Shown here one piece after another: positions 7,613 through 19,600 of a stretch of 64,000 nt of DNA. Numbering within the stretch: the stretch's first letter is position 1; the number at the start of each line of letters is the position of its first letter. The stretch is taken from assembly GCA_023430975.1 (NCBI GenBank), contig JAEYYB010000116.1, positions 62,001 to 126,000 of the forward strand, in the 5' to 3' direction. The notes under the pieces were generated by a model, which did not search any database, had not been told where the DNA came from, and saw only the letters and a list, made by a program, of their open reading frames with translations. This DNA comes from Bacillota bacterium (GTDB lineage: Bacteria > Bacillota > Clostridia > Acetivibrionales > DSM-2933). A program made the translations under genes and the position numbers.

Positions 7613-10600
7613 ATGAAACGGCAGTTAAAGACAGTGATATCGGTTTTATTGTGTTTTGTTTTGATCTTTGGACAGCTTACACCGATGACTGCATTAACAC
7701 AAAACAGTGATTCTGTTGGGGAAGCACTGGGGACAAGTGTAACAGGCGATGTTTATCAAGATACTGTGGATACACAAGAGGTGAATTTTGCTCCGGAAAA
7801 CATTGAAGATCCTGTTATATCTGGTGAGATAAGTTTACCGGAAGGGTACATAGCTCCTGTTGGAGGTATAAATTTAAACATTTATGCTTCAAACGGTACT
7901 TCAACTCACAATACAATAGTTAGTATTCCGGCAGGTGAGACTAAAGCAAGCTACAGCCTGAACACTAAGGCTCAGACAGGATATGTAGTATACTATCAGA
8001 CTTCAAATGTAAATTATATGAACACCATGTACTTAGGTGCTAAGTCCATGGTAAGAAATAGAGCGTCAGCTACTTTATTTGATTTATCTGACGGAGATGA
8101 AAATCTCAATCTTACAATTATCCCATTACGGAAAATTAGAGGAAAGCTTATTCTTCCTGGCAATACATCTTCTCTTAACTTCAGGGTTTATGCGGTAAGT
8201 GATTTGGATAGCAAGACTTCCGATATAATTACAATGAATAGTGATGAAGCTGAGTACTCTATAATGGTTCCACCAAATACTATTGGTTCCGGATATACCG
8301 TGAGATATGAGGCAATTAACAACAACACTGTTATTTCTCCAGGTTATTACAGTACATTAGGTACAGAGAGGTTTAGTAATCTTGCTGCACTTGTTGATGT
8401 AAGCGATAAAGACAGAACTGATTTAAACCTTGAAATAAAAAAGAAAAAGGTTATCAGTGGTACTTTGGCGATACCTGAGGGGGTACTTCTGGATTCAAAT
8501 CTGAATGTTACTGTAAATGCCGTATTTGGATCTGATTCCGCAAATATGGTTGTGGTCTTAACTAAAGAAAATCCTGTGCAGGATTTCAAGTTGTATGTTC
8601 CGGAAGGCACTGGTTATAAAGTTGGATATCAGTTAAATAATGTTGATAAATTCATGCAGACAGGATATTACAATATTAATGGTACTGTTTCTGACATTGC
8701 TAAGGCTGAACCCATTAATGTAAAAGAAAATGACAGGACTGATATTAACTTAAAATTGATTGCAAAAAGTTCTGTAACAGGTATAATAAAGCTTCCTGAT
8801 GGATTAAGAGCTCCTGCAGAAGGTATTGATGTTACTGTGAGGGCAACTAATGGTATAAATAGCGGATATACTAATGTAAAGATAAAGCAGGGAACAGATT
8901 TTGAAAATTATACTGTCTATCTGCCCGAAGGTACAGGGTATAAGCTTTATTACGATACAAAGGATTCCAATTACGTACAGATAGCTTACTATAATGTGTC
9001 GAAGATGGTTACAACATCAGACTCTGCATCGTCATTTAACTTGGGAAGTAATGGAACTGAGACAATCAATTTATCGATGATTGCCAAAAGAGCTATAAGC
9101 GGAAGAATACAACTTCCAAAGGGTGTTTCTGAAGATCCTGAGGCTGTATTTAAAATCACTGCGTCAAGCACATATGGTACAGGTTCCACAGAGGTAAAGA
9201 TGCTTCAGAATAAAAATAGTGTTGATTATTCACTGCTTGTTCCTCCAGGTGATAATTATATAGTTATGTGTGAAATTACAAAAGGTGCTATTACATATAT
9301 GAAGACATCTTACTATAGTGCCGCAGGAACAGTTACCAACAATACCTTTGCTAAAGGAATAAATACAACTGCAGGAAATCAGCCTGATATTGATTTTGTG
9401 CTTGTCGAAAAAAGAAAAGTTTCCGGTACCATATCATTACCTGAGGGCAGGGTAATGGATGAGGATACTGTGTTTTGGTATCGTGATAAGGAAGATGGTA
9501 GGGAGTATCCTGTTGTTTTTAAAAAGGGCAGCAGGACAGCTGACTATACATTTTATATGACACCGGGTATTCGCAATTTTTACTATGAATTAGGCCAGAA
9601 TGATACATATGTTGAAAAAGGCTTTTATAGCGATACAGGTACTGTAATGGATGAAAGTGCAGCAACGGCAATCGATGTTAGAACTGGTGATGCTGCAGGT
9701 AAAAATTTCGAATTTATACTTAAAAAGGTAATATCAGGAAGGCTTAAGCTTGAGAAGGATACGAAAGCGGTAGGAAATATTACTGCTCTTGTGAAAGTAA
9801 AGGGTGGACGAGGAGAAGACTCGGAATATATAACTATTCAAAATGGAAGCAACTATGCAGATTACAGGCTTACTGTTCCTCCTGGAGCGGATTATAAATT
9901 GTGGTATGAAAATGTTACAGGATCACTTAATGTTGTATCAAAAATGTTCTATAATTCAGGTTTCATGACAAGAAATGAAAGTGAAGCGGGAAGAATAGAT
10001 GTTTCAGAGGTTAGTAGAAGCAACATAGACTTGACCCTTTCTGAAATGAAGCTTATAAGTGGGGAATTAAGAATTCCTGATGGAGATACATTAACAGCCA
10101 GCACATCAGTTAGGATATATGTTGAAAACAAATCGAATCAAAGTGATGTTACATATAAAGATGTTACTATTTCTGCTAATAGTAAGTCAGTGCCTTATAA
10201 TATCTATGTTCCGTCTGGATACAGTTATTACATAAGATATGGATTTTTGAATGAAAACAACTTTTATGTAAAAGACGGTTACCTTGGAAACAATGGTATG
10301 GAAATTAATAAAAGTGCTGCTAAAGTAATTGAAGTAAGCAGTGAAAATGCTGAAAACTACGATCAGATTAATTTAACATTGATTAAAAAGAGAATAATAA
10401 AGGGTATGGCTTCCTTGCCGGCAGGGGTGTCTTTAAACTCAAATATAAGCTTCAGTGTCTTTGCTGGAAATTATTCTACATCAGTAACTATACTTTCTGA
10501 TGGTAAGCCTGTTGAATATACATTGAGAGTTCCGCCGAATGCACAGGATGCTGGATACAAGGTATATTACAAGATAGGTAATTCAAATACCATATTTAAT

Positions 10601-13600
10601 GAGACTGGTTATTACAGCAGTTCAGGAATGGTATCTTCCGAGAAGGATGGGGAAATCATTGATGTCAGCAATAAAGATAGAGAGAACTTGAACATATCAT
10701 TGATACCTAAGAGCAGCATAAGCGGTTCTGTGAAGCTGCCATCCGATAATCTTGCTGCCAGGGAGACCAGTGTTAGGGTTTTTGTGTCAAATAATACATA
10801 TTCAAATTATCAGGATGTTATTATAAAAGAGGGAACCAATTCTGCACCCTATATTATTTTTGCACCATCAGGTCCTGGATATACAGTGAAGTATGAGATC
10901 AATAACAGTGCATATGTAAAAAACGGGTACTATAATGAGACAGGCACAGTTAAGGATCAAACTTTAGCTAATACCATTAATCTTGGAAGCGAAAATAGAT
11001 CAGGTATTAATCTTACATTAATTGGTAATTCTAAAATAGAAGGTACTTTGAAGCTACCGGGAAACAGGGTTGCTCCTGAAAATGGATTAAGGGTAAAGGT
11101 TATTGCAACTCTAGGTAGTGTAACTGCTGCATATGTGGAGGTTAATGTACCACAGAATTACAAATCAATTCCGTATTCAATGTATGTGAGCCCTGCTAGT
11201 GATTATAAAATTAGCTATCAGATTACTTCCGACAAGAGTTATATGGCTGAAGGCTTTTATAATGAGACGGCAACAGCTTTAGATAAGAATAATGCGACTC
11301 CTGTTGATGGATTAACAAGTGTTTCAGGCATTGATATGACACTTCTGCCTAAAATTGAGATAAGTGGAACTATATCTATACCGCCGGCTTCTGACCCTAA
11401 AGCAGATTTAAAATTAAAAATATATGCTGTAAACGGAAACAATATCGGTGATGCTGATGTACTAATACCTAAAAATGCAAAACAAGTTCCATACACAGTT
11501 TATGTGCCTGCATTAGGAAACTATGAAGTAAGGTATGAAATATCAAGTAACAATATGTACGTCACACCTGGTTATTATAGTACACAGGCTACAACCAGCG
11601 ATAAGGCCGCCGCAGTTCTGGTAAAAGTTCCAGGTGATGTTTCAGGTATTGATATGACAATCATACCTAAGAGAAGCATTAGTGGTACGGTATTTTTGAA
11701 AAACGAATTTGCACCATTAAGAGGTTTGCCGCTTAAAGTGGTTGTAACTTATAAGAAAATAACTGATGCTACAAGGACCCTTAGCGAAGCTGTGGATGTT
11801 GTAATTCCTGAGGGAAGCAATTCTGTACCTTATACTATATATGTTTTGGATGGAATGGATTATGTTGTGAATTATACCACAAGCGATATTAAGTATATTG
11901 CAGCAGGATACTATACTCATACTGAAACAATCAGATATGCTGAAAATGCGGAAAAACTTGATTTGACAAGCGGTAGCAGTGTAGGGGTTAACCTCACTCT
12001 TATTAGGAAAAAGGAAATAAGCGGTACTATTTCCCTTACTAAAGGTACTGCACCTTATGGCGGATTAAATATTAACCTTTACGCTGATAACAGTAAGGAT
12101 AATGGAACTACGAACATTGTTATTCCTGAAGGTATAAGTTCTGTACCATATACAGTCTATGTTCCGGAAGGCACTAATTATAAAGTAAGGTATAATTTTA
12201 ATTCAGCTAATGAGATGTTTTTATACCCTGCTTATTATAACGCTGAAAAAGGCTCTGTAAGGGATATAACTGAAGCAGATATCTTGGATCTAACAGCTGA
12301 AAATAAGACAGGAATAAACATAAACATCATTCCAATGTATTTGATAAGCGGTACTGTTACTCTTCCTGAAGGTACTGTAGCTCCAACAGGCGGGATTAGA
12401 GTTGATGTAAGTGCATATAGCAGTAAGGACAGAATAACAAAATCATTTACCGTTTTAGAGAAGAATAACGGAGTAGATTACAAGCTTTTTGTGCCTACCG
12501 GATACAGCTACAAGTTGCAATATATTATATCAAATACGAACTACCTTTCAGGCTATTATAATGTAGGTGGAACAGTTCTTAATGAATCTGATGCTGGGCT
12601 TATATCAATAGATAAATCTGATCTTTATGGCATAAATATGTCAATTGTTGAAAAGAAAACAATTAGCGGTAAGATAACCATACCTGACGGAATTGTTTTA
12701 TCAGGTCCAGTAAGTGTACAGATTAATGCAGGTAACAATAGTGTTCGTGTTGATATACCTAAAGATAAAAAAGAAGCGGTATATTCAATTAAGCTACCAC
12801 CTAACAAGCCATTGTCAGGGTATCTTGTTTACTATACCCTTATCACATCCAATGAGGAATTTGTTGCAAAAGGTTATTACGGATTAAACGGTGGACTGAA
12901 TGGAGGCGTTGAAAACACTGTTCCCCTTGAAAAAAATGCCGATTTGGTTGATGTAAGTTCTGAAAATAAGGAAAACATCAATCTAATGATTCTTAAAAGA
13001 AGAACAATAAGTGGTAATATAAAGACTCCGGTATCAGTTCCGGCTCCTAAGGGGGGCATCAGTGTAGATGTTTATGTTGAGGGAGCAAACATTACAAAGA
13101 ACTTTGTAATACCCGAGGGACTATCATCTATACCGTTCAAAGTTTATGTTGATTCAAATCAGAATACTTTGGGATATAAGATTAGATATACAGTTAAAAC
13201 GGCCAATACAGGCTATACCACAAATGCATATTTTAACTATAACAAGCCTGTACAAAATGCAAATGAGGCTTCCTATGTAAGCGTAAGCACAGGGGATCAG
13301 ACAGTTGATCTTGAACTAATTGGAAATAGTGCTATATCAGGAACTTTTGAATTACCTGAAAAAGCACCTACAAATGGCTTCAATGTTACTGTATCTGCAA
13401 CCAACGGCTCATATTCAACTAGTGCTGAAGTATATATACCGGCTGGGCAAACATCTGCACCGTTTTCACTCGGCCTACCGCCTGCTTCAGGGTATAAGGT
13501 TTATTATTCAAATGCAGTGAATAGCAAGTATGCACCAAAAGGATATTATAATACAACTGGTACAGTTTTATCGGAATCTTCTGCATATTTGATAGATATA

Positions 13601-16600
13601 CGTAATGGAGATAAAACAGGTATCAAACTTATGCCGATATTAAATAGAAAGATATCTGGTACAGTTTTCATGCCTTCAGGATATACTCCTTCCGGCACAG
13701 TATCCGTAAAGCTTATAGCAAGTAATGGGACCTATACGGCAGATGCGATTAAGAGCTTGACAGCGAGTGCATCATCAGCATCATATGAGATTTACCTGCC
13801 TCCCGTTTCAAACTATAAACTGTATTATGAAGTAAGCAATTCTGAAATTGCAAACAAAGGATACTTCAGCACTACGGGAACTTTCCTGGATTCAAATAAG
13901 GCATCTAGTATAGACTTGAGTAAATCGGATTATAGTGCTAACATGACTCTTATAGAAAATAGGGAAGTAAAAGGCACAGTAAGTATTCCGGGAAATGCAC
14001 CTACAGGTGGTATTGACATAAAAATTGTAGCATCCAACGGGACTTACACAAGTTCTGCAAATGTTAGAATTGCAGAAGGGAATAATTCAGCTCAATATTC
14101 TATAAAAGTTCCTCCTGCATCAGGGTATTATGTATGGTATGAAGTGCCTTCAACAGGAGATTATTTCCCAAAAGCATATTATAAATCATCAAATCAAAAT
14201 GCTGTATTAACAGAAGCTGAAGCACAAAAGCTGGATTTAACAAATGCCGCTGCAGGAGATACCAGTTTTAAGTTGCTGCACTATAACTCAATTAGCGGAA
14301 GGATTGAATTATCACAAAAAGCTCCTTCAGGAGGTATCAAATTTGAACTGACTGCAAAAAACAGTTCAAATACAAGAACATTAAATCTAACAATACCTGA
14401 AAATCAGAACTATATTGATTATACAATGTATGTTCCCAACGGTAACGGTTATAAATTATACTATTCCATGCCGGTTAATGATAATTATGCAGAAAAGGCT
14501 TATTATAATAAGCTAAAAACTGTTCTTGAAGAATCAAACTCTTCGCCTTTTGATGTTTATGACAATAAGTACAATGTAGGCATGAATATTATTGTAAAGA
14601 GATCTATAACCGGTGAGGTTGTTTTGCCGGATTCTGAAAAGGCAGCAAGGGATATGTCGGTTGATATAACTGCTTCAAGCGGCAAATATGAGGTTAAGAA
14701 GACAGTCAAAATAATTGCAGGTACAAATTCAGCTGCATATTCTATGAAGCTATTGCCCAACGAACCGGGTATGGGTTATGTACTGAAATTTGAAACATCT
14801 TTTGATTACGGTTATGTCAGGTCGGGATATTATAAAGAAGATGGTTTTGTAAGAAACGTTAAAAATACTAAGTCTATTGATGTAAGTGGCGGTGACTTTA
14901 CCGGTGTCAGCTTTATTCTTAAACACCTTGCAGCAGTGAGCGGAAAGATTAAGCTAAAGAGTGGTACGGCTCCAGCAGAAGGTTTAAAGGTTGATGTTTT
15001 TGCCAGAAATACTGTGGATAGTGCATCCACTGCTGTAACAATACCTGCAGGCCAGATTGAGGGAGATTATACATTGTTTTTACCTCCAAATGATGAAGGA
15101 GATGACTATTTAGTACGTTATGAAAACTGGGGAAATGACAGCTATCTTTCAACAGGCTTTTATAGCAAATCAGGAACTGCAAGATATGAAAGCTATGCAG
15201 ACAAACTGGATATAAATAATGATAAATCAGATATTGATCTGGAAATTGAAAAGAAAAAGGTTGTATCTGGAACAATTAGTCTTCCAAATAGTGAGACAGC
15301 ACCTGAGGGAGGCTTGAGAATAACAATAACTGCTAAGAATGCTTTTGATTTAGGTAAAACAGTTGTATTGATACCTAGTGGATCAAATAATGCAGCATAT
15401 ACACTAAATGTTCCTGCTGGAACTGATTATCAGCTTTATTATGAGCTTCCCATCATAAATGATTATGTTATTAAGGGGTATTATAAAGAAGGCACAATGG
15501 TTTATAAGCCGCTCGATGCACAAAGCCTTGACTTTAATACTTATGAGGAGAAATATGACAACAAGAACCTTACTTTAATCAAGAAAAAGATCATAAGTGG
15601 GTCAATATCATTACCTGATGGGAAAAATGCCCAAGAAGAAATTGTTGTAAAGATAACGGCTGAAAATGCAGGTAATACACTGGTTAAAATACCTGTCGGA
15701 ACAAATACTGTTCAATACATGATTAAGGTTGCACCAAGTATTGAAGGAAAAGGTTGTAAGGTTGGGTATGAAGTTTCTTCAATTTATGGCTTTGTTGCAG
15801 CAGAGTACTATAGTATAAACGGAATGGTAAGAAACACCAAGCTGGCAGACGATGTAGATGCAAATGACTATGATGCTCCAAATATAAACCTTAAATTGGT
15901 TGAACCTAGGAAGATTAGAGGAAAGGTGGCACTTCCGGAAAAAGCAGTTGCTGTAGGTAAGGATGTGCTTATCAAGGTAACTGGCTCAAATGGAATTGAC
16001 AGTGTTTCCACTAATGTAATAATACCTCAAGGTCAAAATTCAGCTGATTATAGTCTGGAGCTTCCTCCAAATGATAAGGGATATGAGTACATTGTGAAGT
16101 ATGAAAACTGGGGTGAGTTTAAGTACACTCTTTATGGCTATTACAATAGTAAGGGAACAACAATCACACTTTCAGAAGCTCAAGCGGTAGATATTAATTC
16201 GGGTGATGCTGAAAACAAGGATATGACTTTGATAGTCAGGAGAACTATTAAAGGAAACATTGTTGTTCCTGAAGGAATACAAATTCCCAAAGAGGGGTTG
16301 ATATTAAGGGTAATAGCTGAAAGTGGACTGGAAAGCTATTCTTCTGAAATAGTTTTGACATCAGGCATGACAAAATGCCCTTATATATTGTATGTTGAGC
16401 AGGGTGCTGGTTATAATCTCAGATATGAATTGAGTGCTGACAGCATATTTATGGAAAGAGGATTTTACAGTTCTGCCGGAACAACTAACATGATTGATAA
16501 AGCTGATTCTTTAAAGGTATCTGGCAGTGAATTAACCAATAAAGATCTTACGCTTATAGTGAAACGTTCCATATCAGGAGTTATAACTCTCCCAGATAGT

Positions 16601-19600
16601 GCCCAACAGGCAAGCGGTATATCTGTTATTGCATCTAACGATAAAGGAACTTATTCTGCGGTTGTGAGTATACCCAAAGGAAAACGTACAGTAGAGTATA
16701 AGCTTAATGTACCTGCCGGAAATGGTTATATTGTAAGATATGAATTGGCATCAAATTCTGAAATCGCACCTGTTGGTTACTATTCAGATATTACTTCAGA
16801 GGCAGTGAGAGCTATAGATGATGCAAAGGCACTTGACTTGTACCTGTCGGATGCTGAAAATATTAGCTTTAAAATGCTTCAGAACAGAACAATAAGCGGT
16901 AAAATAAAACTTCTCGAAGGAACAGCAGGATCTGACGGTATAAAAGTAGTTCTTACAGCTATAGATACAAGCGGAATACAAGCTTCAAAAGAATTCTTTA
17001 TACCTCAAGGAGAAAGCTCAGTAGATTATTCGTTAAGTGTGATGCCTTTATCTGGATACAAAATTAAGTATAATGTTGAACTTCAGGGTTATTCATCATA
17101 TGGCTATTATAATGCCAGGGGAATGGTAATACATCCGGAACGTGCGGATACAATTGATGTTTCTACAAAAATAGCAGAAGATATAATCATAACTTTGATA
17201 GACAAAAAAGAAATAAAAGGTGTTCTGTCATTACCACAAGGAATTTCATTATCTGATGATTTGTCTGTCAAGATTAAAGCAGTAAATGTAAAGAGCGGTA
17301 ATATAGATACAGTCGAATCGAAAATATTGAAAGGTTCAGGTTCAGCTGCTTATGTATTAAAGGTTACACCTGATGCAGACAGCAATCTCTATAAAGTATA
17401 TTACGAAATAGCACCGGGTAGGGATGTTTTTGAGAAAGGGTATTATAATACTGCATTAACAGTTCCTGATGAGAAACTTGCTTCGTTATTGGATCTTACA
17501 AATGGAAATATAGTCAGCGTCAACTTGGAAATGATAAAGGCGAGGAAAATTTCCGGTAGGATAATGCTCCATGATGGAGTAAAGGCAGGAGCTGGAAACA
17601 TTAAAGTAAATGTTTATGCTGAAAAAACAAATTATACTGGATATAGGGTAGTTAAGAGCATTACTATACCTGAAGGTCAGAACTATGCGGAGTTTGAGCT
17701 TAGTGTTCCTGAATCAACTACAGCGGTTGCCCAAGTAAATGTTCAGGCAAGAACAAGCGGAATGAACAGTCCTGCAAAGCTTTTCAGTACTCAAACAAAT
17801 ACATTTATTCCGCTAGTTAATGGTCTAAACTCGGACTATATTGTTGGATATCAATATAATAGCAACAATTTGATAAATGACGGACTATATCAAAGCGGAT
17901 TCTATAAAGCTCAAGGTACTACAGCATATTCTGCTGCAGCAGACACTTTGAACGTTGCAAATGGCGATAAAAATGGTATAAATATGGTCATTAAGCAAAG
18001 AGAGAGAAAAATAACAGGTACTTTTAAAGTCCCTGAGAATGTAACAATACCAGAGAGCGGGCTTGAGGTAAAAATTACTGCTGTGAACGGCAGTCTTGCA
18101 TATAGTCCTGAAACCAGTTTCAAAGTGTATAAAGGTCAAAATACTGTTGAATTTGAACTTTCCGTGCCGGCTTTGGATAAGTATCATGTTAAATATGTAG
18201 CTAATATAAATGGTTATATGGAATCAGGGTTTTACAGCAGAGGAACTACAAAGGGTAAAGAGAAATTCGCCGATGATGTGAACACATTATCAGGTAATGC
18301 AAATAATATAGTACTTGAACCTATACCAGGGTTTGAAGTATACGGTAATATTTCTTTACCTTCAGGTATGAAAGTCGGGTATGAATCCTTTGGGGTGTCG
18401 GTAAAAGCTGAAAATGATAATAATGAATGTTCAGTGTTTGTGCCGATAGCAAAGGACGCTTCAAGTGCACAGTACAAGATGTATCTGCCCACAGGCAAGG
18501 ATTATATAATAAGCTACTCAATACTTCCGCTGTTTGGTGAGTATTTAAGCTTGAGTTACTATAAAACCGATGGTGCAACTACAGAGGTAAATAATGCTAC
18601 AAGGTTGGAGGTAACAGCAACAAAAGGTATCGGTACTATAACTCTGCTTTCAGCTAACAGAAGCATTTCAGGTTCCATAACATTGCCTGATGGTAAAGGA
18701 GATACCGGATACCTACTCAATGTGCCTGTAAATGAAATACATGGTGGATATAATGTTAGTTATACTTTAGAGAAACGCAATGATTATCCTTATGAGTTTT
18801 CTAACGGATATTATTCCAAAAACGGAACAGTTAGTTATGTAGGGGACGCTTACATCGTTGACGTTTACAATGGTAACGCAAGTAATATTAAAATTCCATT
18901 GTTGGCTGAAGGCACAATACCTGTTGAAGGCATTGTGATGGATAAACAACTGGTAAGCATGACAGAGGGAAGTACGTTGAACCTCGGGGTGAAATTTTAT
19001 CCTGAATATGCAACAAACAAGTCAATTACTTGGTCCTCTGACAATACTAACGTGGCAAAAGTATCATCTGATGGAACAGTTACAGCATTATCCCAGGGAG
19101 AAGCAGTCATAAAAGCAGTAAGCAGCAATTGTATTGAAGTATCATGTAAGATAGCTGTAACAGCCGCTAAAAAGAATGGATTTAATCTTGATAAAGATGA
19201 AATCTATATTGTGCTGGGGGATAAGGTACAATTGAATGCCATTTTTGGGGCAGATATTGAAGAAAGCTCTGTAAAATGGGGTTCTGATAACAGCAATATT
19301 GCTTATGTTACAGGAAGTGGCCAAGTTGAAGGAAAGCTTCCCGGTAAAGCTATTATAACAGCAACCTGTGAGAATGATCCTCTGCTTAAGGCGGTATGTG
19401 TTGTACATGTAATAAATCCTGTTTCCAAGATTCAGATAAAAGAATCACCAAAAGTGGTTATTATAGTTGGTAATACACAACAGTTAACATCAATAATTGA
19501 ACCAGAAGATGAAATGACAAAAGGTGTTATATGGTCATCCAGTGACACCAGGGTAGCGACAGTAGATAAGGATGGACTTGTAAGAGCTATCAAGAAGGGT

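Noticed and set aside
14949..15275. Minus-strand frame of 108 codons inside the repeat region
   Set aside because: Shadow of the repeat-coding strand. Other repeat units have similar but unaligned shadows.
7613..18920. Cohesin modules, considered because of the likely cellulosome-related lineage
   Set aside because: The units are about 109 residues with a different motif order and lack cohesin signatures. No dockerin motifs were seen in the window either.
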